A stretch of 64,000 bases of DNA, taken from Lonicera japonica. Its lineage: Eukaryota; Streptophyta; Magnoliopsida; Dipsacales; Caprifoliaceae. A program made the translations under genes and the position numbers. The DNA lies in assembly GCA_021464415.1 (NCBI GenBank), contig CM038469.1, positions 10,952,501-11,016,500 of the forward strand, read 5' to 3'. Below the pieces are notes generated by a model. The model was given only the letters and a program-made list of their open reading frames with translations. It ran no database searches and was not told the origin of the DNA. Positions 45,245 through 57,295 of this stretch are shown here, piece after piece; the stretch's first letter is position 1, and each line of letters opens with the position of its first letter.

Positions 45245-46394
45245 TGTTATTCGGTGGTTGGATTATAAAAAAATCAATTTTATTCGAATCAAAAAGTAAA
45301 CCCTAAAAGTCTATGAGTTTTAATTCTGGAAAACATGTTCAATCTTTTCTAGTATGCAACAATTAATAAAGTAATTAAACAGATAAGGAAACATTAGAAT
45401 TAACGAGTTATCCCTGCAGTGCAATACTAATCCTCAATAATCCACTATATGCACAAAAGTTTACAGACTCGATTAATCACAAATCTAACAGACATACAAA
45501 ACTTGAATCGCACAAGCCGCCTATAAAAGTCTTCACCTTCTGCGTGTACAGCCCTCCTATCCGAATTGCACGAACAAGTTCACAACGAATCACTCACCAC
45601 GGTATCACACCGTTCTTTAACTCTGTTTTCGAATCACACGCACTTTGGGATCTGATTTGTTCTTTAGATAAAAAAACGCTTGCTTTGGCATTAATAAAAA
45701 ACCCTAAGGTGGTTTTATGTTTTGAGGTTTTAATCTCTTTCTACGGTATAAAAAACTCTATCAAAACATGTGTTAAAAATGTGTAAAAGGTGTGTTTTTG
45801 ACACAAGGCAATGGGTTTTATTTATAAGAAAAAGCTTGAGTCACAAACCTTTTCGAATTAGGAAACTACCTTAAAAAAGGATTTTTTGCAATAAAAAAAT
45901 CTATGCCTAGAAACCTTGACGGTTTGGTTTACATTAGCAATGTGTGTACCGGTCCATCATTAAACGCCGGACCGGTCCACCATTAAAGGTCGGACTGGTC
46001 CACAGAAGCAAAATGTGTACCGGTCCGCTCTTTAGAGAAAAACGGATTCCATGGAAATTTCAAGATAAGGCCGGACTAGTACACATTAGCATTGTGTGTA
46101 TCGGTCCACCTTATTAAAAGTGGAAAACTCAGTTTAGAAACACAAATATCCATGATTTTTTAACCACCATCTAGGAAATTATATTCAAATGCCAATGCTC
46201 ACCGTATCTTTCTCAATGTAATTCTTCAATGCATCGCTTTAGTAGCTTGGCTAGCTTGTAATTCTTCAGATTCAATCTAGAACGACTCAAATAACTTACA
46301 AGCAAACGTGTTTTTGTTGAAGGAATAAAGCTAACTAAAATATAAACTTTACAAAGAGAAGGGAATACTTACCTCGACTTTATCGGAAATACAT
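45245..46394 (-). mobile_element. Probable LTR, family T, inserted in the Tat-like element
   Basis: Ends TGTTATTCGG and CGGAAATACA are imperfect inverted repeats, but flanking 5-mers do not match, so limits are tentative. Inside is a minus-strand TATA box CTTATAAATAAAA at about 45818-45829, with a palindrome cluster upstream of it, the same arrangement as the other LTR families here. No coding sequence is recognised; the 80-codon ORF at 45544-45786 shows no domain. Confidence 0.45.
45945..46110. repeat. Palindrome cluster (GGACCGGTCC type) in probable LTR T
   Basis: A perfect 10-bp palindrome GGACCGGTCC lies at 45969-45978. Variants GTACCGGTCC (twice), GGACTGGTCC, GGACTAGTAC and ATCGGTCC are embedded in repeated ACATTAGCA(A/T)TGTGTGTA segments. 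It lies 120-280 bp upstream of the minus-strand TATA box. Confidence 0.8.
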
Positions 46395-46916
46395 GTTTAC
46401 CCATGTATTTTCGATGGTTGAGAGTTCGCCGCCTAAGAAGTAGGCTATTTCTTTTTCCCTCTTTTGTTCTTCAACTGTTCCATTTGTTCTTACATTCCCC
46501 CCACCGAATATTTTGTGTTTCATCTTCATCATTTTCCTTGAATTCTTCTTGGATTAGGAGCAGTTGAATCTTATGAAAAGTTTCCCGTAGCGTCGCAGCT
46601 GCTTGTCTGCTTGTTATATATAGACAAATTTCCTTTTTGTATTATTTCTTGCTTCGAATATGTAATCAATTGGACCATGAAGTCCCACCACTGTAATTTG
46701 TTCTATCAATGAAAAGTATTGTTCTGTTCAATCAGTTTTCATTTATCACTTCAATTTTTCTCTATGGCTGTGTGAATGCTTATGGTCGAATCACCATTGT
46801 AAATTTATGTCCCCTTATAAGTGGATGTCAAGCATGTAAAGACTAAGTCACACATATGCCTGACAAAACCGTAATAAGCCCAAAAATAGACTTCATATAA
46901 TCGAACCATTAACTTG
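46395..46916. other. Unassigned Tat-like element interior
   Basis: No gene is seen. A CT-rich stretch (46440-46510) and AT-rich DNA are present. It could be untranslated sequence of the antisense gene. Confidence 0.35.
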
Positions 46917-46921
46917 AATAC

Positions 46922-47991
46922 TGTGAACACCCCAATCCACGACTCTCGTGCGAATACTTGTTTTCTCATAAAACGGGCATATTGCATTTTACCCTGAGTC
47001 ATCATGCATATAGAAGACTGTTAGGAAATACTCCAATTTCGGATCCGCCTGGAGTCTAATCGCAGCCTACCAACCGTACGGCTGGCACCCCCAACCGCAG
47101 GCCCTAACCGCACCCCCTGTGGCTACCTCATGAGACTAGCCTCTTTTGGAGCATTTTTGGCTAGAATTCTGCTATAAATAATACCCTTGGGCTCTCTTTT
47201 GGGGCATCAAGACTCAATAGAGTTTTTAGAGAGAAGAAGCTCTGTCAAGATCATTAGAGAGAGATTTTTAGAGAAAGAAAATCCTAGAGAGAGATAGTTT
47301 TTAAAGAGAGAGAAAGTCTAGAGAGAGAAAGCTCTAGAAAGAGAAAAAAGCAAACAAGCAGTCGTCGGTCTTCTCAAGCACTTCAGGTACGTATTTCTAC
47401 AACTCTCTTAAATTTCAATACTGCATTTAAATTCATTTTTAATATTGAAAATTAGATAACTTGCAAAGAAGTTCATTGCTTTCAAAACAAGTCCTTTCTA
47501 AGTTTTGTAAGAAAACTAAAATCCGTTTTGACACGTTTTCAAAACAAACTAAAATACAAAAAAATAGTTTTGAAAAGAATGGAACTCTAATTTTATTCTA
47601 CGAATGAATACGTAGGCGCTCGCAAAGCTCGAGTCTGATTTCAAAATACTGTTTTAAACTGAATTTAACCAGAAAGGACTATTCTGAAAACTATTCAAAC
47701 TACTAGCAAGATATCTAAAATAGGAATTAGAAACATGATCCATTAAGAGACCGAAAGGGCGAATTAGGTGCCTAACACCTTCCCAATTCGTAATGTAGTT
47801 CCCGAACCCTAGCAAAGTATTTTTTAAACTTTGATTTTAAACGTATGAAAGATAGTTTGTTTTCAAATTATCCTTCGTACAATATTTTATTTGTTTTCTT
47901 GTAAAATAAACTAGCGACTCTACAAAACAAGTTTTCATTTATTCAAAACGAGGAAACCGAGAAAGATGGGTCGTGGGCTCGAATTCTCAAA
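46922..47991 (+). mobile_element. Solo LTR, family R copy 2 (1070 bp)
   Basis: It starts TGTGAACACCCC and ends GAATTCTCAAA, flanked by AATAC at 46917-46921 and 47992-47996. It is the inverse orientation of copy 1. A plus-strand TATA box GCTATAAATAA lies at 47171-47181, with weak remains of the palindrome cluster (CAACCGTACGGCTGG) at about 47071-47086. A GA-rich leader follows. Confidence 0.92.
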
Positions 47992-47996
47992 AATAC

Positions 47997-49670
47997 ACTT
48001 TTTATTTTCTTCGTAAAAGAACGTTCTGTGTATGCAAGTTGGGACTCATTTGACCTTTAACTATGATCATCTAGTTACGTTTCAGGCAAGCTTAATCGAC
48101 TATAGTCAATTCTATTTCATAATTTCAATTTGAGGGTTTAGGCCTACCGTGCCCCGTAGGGGTGGAGATATCAATCCGAAAGTTCCACGTGCCTGGTTCT
48201 CATTGGCTTGTTATATACCGTCTTAGGACTCTACGCATCACCTTAGCTGTTTTGGCGCAACTCCTTCCCAATGCAACCTTTCGCCTAACCGTTGTCTCGG
48301 CGTATCTTAAATGAACCCTGGCTCTTCATTTTTCTAGGCCACTTTTTCCTTTTATTTATACACGTCCTGGTTGCTTTCTTTTTCCATTGGTCTTCAATTT
48401 ATTCTATATCTGTGACTTCCCTTAAAAGACTCATCTTCAAAATATTGAGTTTCATGGCTCACCAAAATAGTGGAGCTTGTTCAAACAGATCCGGCGGTAA
48501 CGATGCCATATACCCTATTCCCCCTCGCTCTATCTCTTTCGGCGAGGTTTCTAAAAAAATCTACCAACTCTAACTGGAGTTGACCGAGCAAACCTTTCAA
48601 ATTGGAGGGTGCTTGCCATAAATTGAGTAAGGCCCTTGTCGATGGGGCCCATGCTGCCGCAGAGATCGCCCATTTGAGGGTGGCTCTGGACTAAATGCAC
48701 CGGCTTCAACAGTGCTAGGAAGAAGCTTACAATATCATGAAGGAATGGTATAAGGCCGCGGTCATAGAAAGGAACAACTTACAAGCGGAATTAAGGCGTA
48801 GGGATTAGGCCTTCTTTTATTTTGCTCTTGTGGCTCTGAAGCCCTCTTTTGTACACAATTCTCGCAATCAATAAATGTATATTTGCATGTGAATGTGCTT
48901 GGATTTTTGTTTTATGACATTCATATGTCGTGGATAAATTGCTAGTCATAGTAACTTTTATACTTTCATGCAAAGAAAACTTTAAGATGTTCCTTTTGGT
49001 CTTGCCAAGTCCAAGGAACTCCAAGTTTTGATTTTTGTTAAGTGTCCATTAATCGTGACTTTCACTATAACAATTTAAAATTTCATGACAGTTAGATCAA
49101 CTTCATCTTATTTGGCATGTTTCAGCCTTTGATGTGGCCTATAGGCATGGACATTCACAATGACCTCATCAGGCCTGTGAAATTTACGAAGTGCTTCCTT
49201 GGCACTTGGCACTTGCAACAACTTAAATAGGCCTACAAGGCCGCTTACCCGCTGGTAATCTCCCTTACGAGGGAACGATGGCGATATACTTTAGCATAAG
49301 TATCGGCCCGTGTAACTAGCTCAAATAGCCTTGTCTTTCTGGTACATTGATTTCAGACGATTCGGCCATTATAGTGTTTTGCCCCAAGGGGAGGTCTTTG
49401 GTTTGCACAACTATGTATCAAGTAAACTTCTCATTGTATTCGAATAATAAGTTGGCAAAGATAGTGGCCCTTTGCCGTGGCTTTTCTTTAATAAAACAAA
49501 AGAGCTAATGACAATACATTTTCAAATTGTCGATGTTCTATGGGTTCAGAATCTCCCTTCCATCTTGATCTTTCAGTTAGTAAGCACTGGTTCCAGTCAT
49601 CCCGATCACCAAGTATGGACCTTCCCAATTGGTAGCCAATTTTCCATGAGCCGGATCAACCATTGAACCC
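47997..49670. other. Tat-like element interior with antisense ORF fragments
   Basis: A plus-strand frame at 48453-48810 opens MAHQNSGACSNRSGG and has a helical Gln/Leu-rich stretch broken by stops. It may be part of the antisense accessory gene. The rest (48840-49670) is without a recognised gene. Confidence 0.4.
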
Positions 49671-49678
49671 ATGTTCTT

Positions 49679-50660
49679 TCAAAGGACATGTTCTCCAATT
49701 TGGAATTTTCTAGGGTTCATCTTACTGTCCCTTTGCCTTGACAGTCTTCGTTGATAATTTGCCAGTTGAATAAGGGCAATTTCGCTCATTTCATTAACGA
49801 AATCTAATGTTTCTTCCATCGCAGCATCATTTTTCCCTGATTCTACCATCATAGTTTTCAGAGTGGGGAGGCCGACTTCCAGTGGAAGCATGGCCTCTGT
49901 ACCGTAAGCCAAAGAGAATGGTGTTTCTCCAGTAGATTGTCTCAGCGTTGTCCTGAATGCCCAGAGTACTGAAAATAATTCTTTCACCCAGTTTCCCTTC
50001 GCATCGTCTAACCTTTTCTTCAACCTCTCGAGTATGACCTTGTTCGACGATTCGTCCTGTCCATTTGTCTGAGAATGAGAAACACTAAAGAAGCTTTACC
50101 GAATTCCTAGTTTCTCATAGAATCTATAAATCTTATTGCTTTTGAATTGGGTCCCGTTATCCGAAACGATAATGTTTGGGATGCCGAAACAAGTGACAAT
50201 GTTTTTCCATAAGAAAGCCTTTACATTGGAGTCAGCAATGTTGACGAGGGGTTCTGCTTCCACCCATTTAGTAAAATAGTCTATCGCTACCAACAAGAAT
50301 CTTCTGGATCTAGGTGCCCTTGGAAAAGGGCCTAGTATATCCATCCCTCATTGAGCGAAGGGCCAAAGGCTTGTGATAGGAGAAAGCTCAGTACTGGGGA
50401 CATGGATGATTGGTGCATGTTTTTGACATTTATTGCATTTCTTCGTGCATACCAAGGCATCTTTTTGCTTGTATGGCCATCAGTAACCTTGGCTTCTTTC
50501 TCTGTGGGCCAAGGATTTTCCTCTAGTGTGACTTCCACAACTGCCTTCATGTAACTGTGCAATATATATTGTACCTACTTCGGATGCACACACTTTAAGT
50601 AGGGACGGGATAATGATCTTCTATAAAACTTATTGTCAGGAGACAATCAGTATCTGCTAG
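49679..50660 (-). pseudogene. Tat-like integrase remnant
   Basis: Minus-strand pieces: catalytic core MDILGPFPRAPRSRRFLLVA, DYFTKWVEAE (first Asp), IIVSDNGTQF (second Asp), a broken stretch with NGQDESSNK carrying the Glu, then KKRLDDAKGNWVKELFSVLW, TGETPFSLAYGTEAMLPLEV and the C-terminal PRKFQIGEHVL. The zinc module at 50350-50660 is in several frames. The two large open parts are joined by stops near 50025-50095. Its 5' end is cut off by the LTR inserted at 50666. Confidence 0.9.
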
Positions 50661-50665
50661 CTTGG

Positions 50666-53600
50666 TGTGACGCCCCGAATCCTGTTAAGAGGTTTTCACG
50701 GACGGGACCCAGTTAATCATGGTGTCGTACGCGACGACGGGTGTAGATTATAAGAAATTTAAGTAAAATCTATTTCAGAAAATTTGGGCATGTGGAGTTT
50801 ATAAAATTTGATATCCGTCCTATAAATCAAAAGAGCATTCTTTATCCAAATCATTTAAAAGTCAATCACTTAATAAAAAATACTCCACATACAAGATTAC
50901 TTTTAAATACAATCAATTCCAAATCATTTTCAATAAACACAAAGTGATACATAATACAAATGTCTTATTATATAATATAAAAGCCTCTATGGCATGGTCC
51001 TTAAGTTAAAGGACTGCAAAGTAGGTCGAGGTCATCAGAGCTTCTATAAACATACAACACGTGCCATCCTCGTGTATGGACCTGCAAAACTATTTGGAAA
51101 GAGGGAATGAGCCAAATCCGGGCTCAGTGGGAACTATAAGGGTTTATCTAGAAAATAAGATTTTTCTTTTGAAAGCAAATGCATTTTTTATACAAAAATA
51201 GGTAAATCGTTTAATGCAATCATATGGAAAACATGCTATGCAACCCAAAAACCTCGCTAGGAATCCTATTATATATATTCCTCGGTTGATTCGTAAAGGT
51301 ATAATGGTAATTTATACTCTAAGGCCAAGTATTCATGGTTATAGCTTTAACAGTTTAGTATATTATTTCATCCATACCTGGCTTACTATGAGGCATCTCA
51401 CACTCTGTAACTTTCTTAAGCGTATGCTCGGTATGATAAACCAATATCTCCGATGAATAATTAAAATATGCTAAAGTACATATACATACACATACGCTTT
51501 CATAGGTCTAGTATCTAGCCTTAGCTTACCCCCGCAGTACACCAAGCCTAAATCTCAGGTTCCCGAAGGCCTCCAAGCTCTAAACGAATAGTGTATCCTC
51601 CTAACGAACGAACTACCCAGGGACTTGGTCCTAACTTGTAATTTATTTGGAGTTAAACCCATGCAGGCCATTTTCTTAGGGGCTACGCTCCAAACACTTA
51701 ACAAGTGGGACACCCATGCAGTTATGTCCATCGAAGGATAGAACTACACAAACTACTCCGCAACCAGGGAAACTATAAACCCTAAGACTACATCCCCTCT
51801 CTCATCCATCGGGAGGCTGAATACATTGGTATGAATGGCAGCTATATTACCAGCATATCTCATATCCATCTATCTCATAACCAACATCTAGGATTTTTCG
51901 ATTGTGCACAACGATCGCAATCTAAGCCCCAAGGCTAGGGTATACAGCCCCTAAGGTTGTAGCCCTCAAAGCTGGGTCCCCCCGTGGACAACCTAGATGT
52001 GCAGGGTAAGGCTCCTTGTGCGGTCCCCCTAGTTGGACCATAGAGTATGCCGCTCCCAAAGAGGGATCCTTCTACATGGATCATAGAGTATGCCACTAAT
52101 ATAGCGGGGTCCTTCTACGCGGACCAGGGTACATAGCTACCAAGGCTAGATCAACCCCATCGATCATTCGTGCCTTGCGACGTAAAAACATTAAATAGAA
52201 ATATATACGTAAAAAGATATTCTCAAGGATATCATAATTTACCTAGAACTGCCTTAACTCTTATATTCCATACACATACCATACATGTAGTCCAATCCAC
52301 ATCTACACCAGGTAGATGGAATCAATGGCCATAACAATATCTTCTGCTAGGGTGTATCCAATATACGGGTACCATCAAAGCAACGAATATCATTACGTAA
52401 ACATATTCAAACCATGTTTGAATATCTCTAAAGAGAAAGTTATGGGTTTATTTTGAAATAATTTCTCATTGCTAAAATAGTAGTTTTCAGCCAAAGTAAT
52501 GATATTAAAAGATTAATGGTACACGTACATTATTGACATCAAGTAATTTAATACGTTCACATAGCCCCGCCTCACCAAGTAAGATTATATGCGTCCAAGT
52601 TCTCTATAGTTGTACAATATTATTAAATTAAATTTATTAATGCATAAGTGGGATTCCTTGTATATTTATCAATTAGAATAAATATATATGGGAATTTTTT
52701 TTTATATATATAGAGGTTCCAATATACCGAGTTCACATTTAGACATAAGCTAAGTCGCATCTAGCCTATCTCCTCATTCTTAATTCAATACATAATGTAT
52801 TTCACCCTCAAATGGCGTATACGCACACACGCGCTACAAAGCTCTATCTAGGGCTCGTAACACATAACACATATCCCACATCTACTTCAATAACCATGAA
52901 TCAACTACAAAAATACGAACAAAGTGAGGAATATATGCATAATCATAAGCCTCAACCCCCGTTTATATAAACAATAACCATTTATAATAAACTTTTCATT
53001 TTTATGTTGAAATTGAAGATGCAACACAAAATAGTTAAAAATGAGATTGAGTACTAGTGTTTCCACCTTTATAGGGTCAATCCCTCGAAGATTTACCAGT
53101 GAATCAAGTCGGAGAAGCACCGAATCTGAAAATCCCCAATTTAAGCTTCCTAGCCATAGCAATGGTGGATTAGCCATGGATGGAAGGATGGAGGTGATGA
53201 AAAGCTTGGATGAGGCCATAGACTTTGGAGAGTCACTCATAAAATCTCTCCCTTGAGCTCTTTAATCTCTCTTTAAAACATAAAAGGAAGCTTGGGTGAG
53301 AAATGGGTCAAAGAGGAATGGCAAGAAATGAAAAAATGAGAGGGGAAAAGGGTTAAAAACCCACTGGGCACCCTCTGATTGATCAGAGCCCCTAAATTCT
53401 GAAGCTCAGCACTTATCGACAAGATCTCAGTTTTCTCGCCCCTTTTTGACCCCCTAAATGACTTCAAATGAACTCGGCCTTCAAACAAAAGTTGTAGAGG
53501 GGAATGAGATGAAGACGTGGCTATAAACAGGGACTTATTTGGACCTCGGATGAAAAAGTTATGGCCTCTCAAAGTTGGTCAAAAATTAACTTTTTTGAAA

Positions 53601-53817
53601 AATTCAAAACATGCGATTTACTTGCCATTTTCGATTCGGGCCACCCGAATAATGAAACGATTGATCCCATAAACTTAATATATCTAGTACGACATATTAT
53701 AGGTATTGGGTCAAATATGAGAGGCTCGAGACCCAATGTTCACGATCTAACGGCGATAAAGCCTTAACCGGCCTTAATGGGAGGATTAATTCGCAATTAG
53801 AAATACGGGGTGTTACA
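50666..53817 (-). mobile_element. Large solo LTR (or noncoding LTR element), 3.15 kb
   Basis: The right end inverted reads TGTAACACCCCGTATTTC and the left end reads TGTGACGCCCCG. Both sides carry the target duplication CTTGG (50661-50665 and 53818-53822). It splits the Tat-like pol between RNase H and integrase. No retrotransposon protein and no internal repeat pair were found. Blocks with CATAGAGTATGCC repeat at about 52040-52095. The TGTAACACCCCG terminus suggests a Ty3/gypsy origin, and 3 kb is long for a single LTR. Confidence 0.85.
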
Positions 53818-53822
53818 CTTGG

Positions 53823-54830
53823 ACCCTGATACGATAAGCTTCCAAGATGTAGTCGATAAAATCCCCTGTTTTGAGATACCGAATGATCGGATCCATCCAT
53901 GAGACCCCCGAATCGATATCTATCGCAAAAACCATGTTTTGTGCCTGGTTGGCTTCTGTGCTTGGCCTTGGCAAGAATTCCACTTCGATTACCCTTTTCA
54001 AATCCGAATCAATCACTAAAACAAGTGTGGCTAAGGCATCAGCATGACTATTTCTTGTTCTAGAGAACCTTTCGATATATCCCGAATGGAATTCTTTGAG
54101 CAGCTTTTAAGCCAGTTTCATATATGCTTCCATTCTTTGATTTCTAGTGGCGTACTCTCCTATCAGATGGTTTGCCACTAATTGCGAGTCGCAATGAATA
54201 TTGATGTTTTGAATGCCCAGTGTCTTGGCCCTTTTCAATCCCATGATTAGAGCCTCATATTCAGCTTCATTGTTCGATGCTGAAAACCCCAATCGCATAG
54301 CTTACTTTATGGTTGTGTTGTCTAGCGAATTTAACATTATTCCAACCCCTAAATAGTCTCTGGTTGATGACCCGTCGATGAATAAAGTCCATGCTATGGC
54401 TTTTGGTTGGTCGGCCATTTGTTCTGGAGTTTGAGTGTCTAGAAGGTCAATATCTATTGTATTTGGTCCATTCTACCCCCTAGTTGGAACAAATAATGAA
54501 TTATCTGTTGCGACTGCCAATTCTGACTAACGATCGATCGGAGCCATTAGATAATCTGTGAATTAAGCGATGAAGTCGGCCAACACTAGGCCTTTAATCG
54601 TGGTTCGCAGCTCATACTCGATGTGGAACTGACTCAACTCTATTGACCAATGCTCCATGCGCCCAGACAAATCAACTCAACGTAAGGATGCCTTCATTGG
54701 TGTGGATGTTAGTTGCTTAATTGGGTGCGCATCAAAGTAGTGACGGAGATGCCTAGATGCCGTAATTAGGGCAAGCACTAATTTATCTATCAGCAGATAA
54801 TTCATCTCGGCTACCACCAAGCTTTTACTG
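53823..54830 (-). pseudogene. Tat-like tandem RNase H domains
   Basis: Going 5' to 3' on the minus strand: end of the Ty3-type RNase H (YYVSKSLVVAEMNYLLIDK, HLRHYFDAHPIK, 54690-54840), a linker, then a second RNase H beginning WTLFIDGSS (54390), with NNEAEYEALIMGLKRAKTLG and HCDSQLVANHL (54107-54298) and SHADALATL (54030). The second domain has Asp/Glu/Asp catalytic residues in place (FIDGSS, EAEYEAL, HCDSQL). Several stops interrupt. A dual RNase H is diagnostic of Tat-lineage elements. Confidence 0.85.
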
Positions 54831-55520
54831 ACGTAGTACACGGGTTTTTGGATTCCCTTTTCCTTGGTTCATCTTGGCTACCTCTTTCCTTTTTCCTTGG
54901 TTCATTTTGGTCCCTTCAGCCCTCGGAGCTCTTGGTACCTTGGTTATTTTGCCTCCAATCTGAACATTTTCAACGAGCTCAATCGGGCGACTGGCATTCT
55001 CTGCCCCCTGTACCGCTAGTTCGAAGCACAACCGAGTGTCTTCCTATTTTCCCCGAACAACAATTACCCCGTTACTTGTCGAAAATTTAAATTTCTAATG
55101 GAGGGGGAGGAAACGGCATTCATCTGAGTCAACCATCCTCTATCGAGGATTGCATTATATGGATAGTTTATGTCCATGACAATGAATTCCACCACCTTTT
55201 GTTTTGGCCCTAAACGGACCGGCACTTCGGCTATAAGGATTGGCCAAAACGCTTATCCACTAAAACTGAATAGGAGGAATCAATGCTTCTGACCTGAGGG
55301 GGCGGAAGGTTCAGCTTCTTGAACATGCTGTGATACATTATTTCGAACGAACTTCCAGGGTCAATTAGCGCTCATTTAAAGTCAAAGGTGTTGATGTTGA
55401 TAGTCAGCACCAGTGCGTCATTGTGTGGAGTATTTACCCCTCTCATGTCTTCATTAGTGAACTTCATTTCATAAGCCCACTTATCGCGCCTTTCTTTTCT
55501 GTAAGCCGTGACCGACATTA
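54831..55520 (-). pseudogene. Tat-like aspartic protease region, RT core missing
   Basis: The protease active site reads ALIDPGSSFEIMYHSMFKKL at about 55320-55375, followed by VEFIVMDINYPYNAILDRGWL, a normal order. About 100 codons later the sequence passes from a repeated TKMNQGK/AKMNQGK stretch (54870-54910) straight into the RNase H start. The RT core with its YxDD motif is absent. So roughly 1 kb or more has been lost, with a short duplication at the joint. Confidence 0.75.
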
Positions 55521-55725
55521 CCTTTGCCTCAAATGCCTTCTCAACATATTATGCTCTCTTCACATAAAGCTCTCATCGCCTTCTTAGTAACATAATCTTG
55601 GTGGTGTAGCCATGAATCACGTCTATCACCCCACCGAAAGTTTTCGGGACCATCTCTTCGGCACGGTCATTATCGCTACTATTTTCTGCCTTCTTCTTCC
55701 CTGCCTTCTCTACTGGTCTGACAAA

Positions 55726-57090
55726 CTACGCCAGATGCCCCCTTGTTACCAAGCCCTCCAAAAACTGCTTGAGGGTTTTGCAATCTTCAGTTTTATGCCC
55801 GTGGTCTTTATGGGACGAGCATCTCACTTTCTTGTTTCTTCTTTTTGGATCTCCACCCAGGGGCCTCGCCATTCGAAATAAGGTTTGTCTTTCATCTGGA
55901 ACATGATTCGGTGTATAGGTTTTGTGAAAACCGTATGGATCCAGCAATAACCTTCATCGCCCACTTGGGAGAAATCCTCCCTTTTCTGTTTCTTGGAGCA
56001 ATAGGAAACATTATCGCCCTTTCCTTCTCTTCTGTCACCATTTATCTGTTTCCTGCAGTTGCTAACCATCAACTCATCATCCTCAACATGGCGTATTGGC
56101 CTATCCTTGCAAGCAGCTCGTCGAAAGTCTGAGAAGGCTTGCGGGTCAAGGAATTGTATATACCGTTACCATCCTTGGGTAGACCATATTTAAATATGTT
56201 TAGAGCGAAGTGTAAATCATAGCTGTCAGCTTCCTGGTACACCTCCCAGTATCTTGTACTCTCTCAAAGTTTCGTCTCTTCTTTTCCTCAAGCTCTTTAA
56301 GGCTTCTGGGCCTTTCACCACCTTGTTGCTGGTTATGAATCTAGTTGTGAACTGAGCGGCCAATTCTGTGAAACTATCGATCTGACCTGGTGACAATCGG
56401 GTGAACCATCTAAGGGCAACCTCGCCCAAGCTTGCAGGGAACATTTGGCACATTACGGCATTATCCAAAATCCAGTAAGCCATGACTTGTTAATAGTCCC
56501 TCACATGGTCGACTGGATCAGTTTTGCCGTTGTATATGTTAAACTTCGGCTGCAGCAACGTTTTGGGCGAAACAAATTCAGCTATACATCTGGTGAATGG
56601 TGAACCATTATGCTCTCCTAGCGACTTTCGAGCCAAGTCCATAGGGGTGTAGGCCACAGAATTTTCAACCACCGTCAAGTCAATCAATTTACTCAAATCG
56701 TTTTCTACCCATGCCTTAGTCCCATAATCCTTTCCAACCAACCTGTCAAACACACTTCACCTAGGTTCCACCGTCGGAACTTCTGGAGTAGGGACTTTCC
56801 CCCTCATTCTGTTATCCATTATCTTGAGTCCGAACCTAGGTCTGAACGGGTACTAGATCTTTGGTAACAATGTTGTTATGTCATGCTCGCCTGACGATTG
56901 ACGTTGTAGTGTCTTCCTCCTCCTCATTCCTAGAGGCAGATTTCCTCATGTACTTCCTTAGAAGTTCATGTAAGGTTTGATTTTCCATTCTGAGCAATGC
57001 CACATTGCTGACGAAATCCCTGCCAGCAGGACCATGGTCATCGTAATTGCTATGAACCGGCCCCCTATTCGTGCTGGCAGGCAAATTTGG
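55726..57090 (-). pseudogene. Tat-like gag remnant
   Basis: Minus-strand pieces, 5' to 3': an acidic N-terminal region (LRMENQTLHELLRKYM, 56881-57084); the start of the core (FNIYNGKTDPVDHVRDY, 56490-56560); the retrotransposon Gag core (MCQMFPASLGEVALRWFTRL, FTELAAQFTTRF, 56226-56483); and a zinc-finger-like C-x2-H-KDHGHKTED-C block at 55770-55830. Stops and frame changes fall between them. Confidence 0.85.
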
Positions 57091-57277
57091 AGGGTCGTTT
57101 TATTGTTGTTGAACTAGTGGCAATCTGCCATTTTCCCCGGTGGGTTGCACCTGCGAAATCCACGAGGTGGCCGTTCTTGACTGAGGCATGATAGTGAATA
57201 TTGCTTTTTCCGATGGAGGAATATCAAACTCATCAACTTCTCGACCAAAAAAAAACTCTCTCCCTCCATCTCGATTT

Positions 57278-57295
57278 CCCAAAGACGGTGCCAAC
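57278..57295 (-). other. Putative primer binding site of the Tat-like element
   Basis: The minus strand reads GTTGGCACCGTCTTTGGG directly next to the 5' LTR. TGGCRCCGTC-type sequences are usual in this place in Tat and Athila elements. The tRNA used is not certain. Confidence 0.65.

Noticed and set aside
52905..53240. 111-codon minus-strand ORF in the 3.15 kb LTR block
   Set aside because: No known domain, and it sits in noncoding LTR-like DNA.
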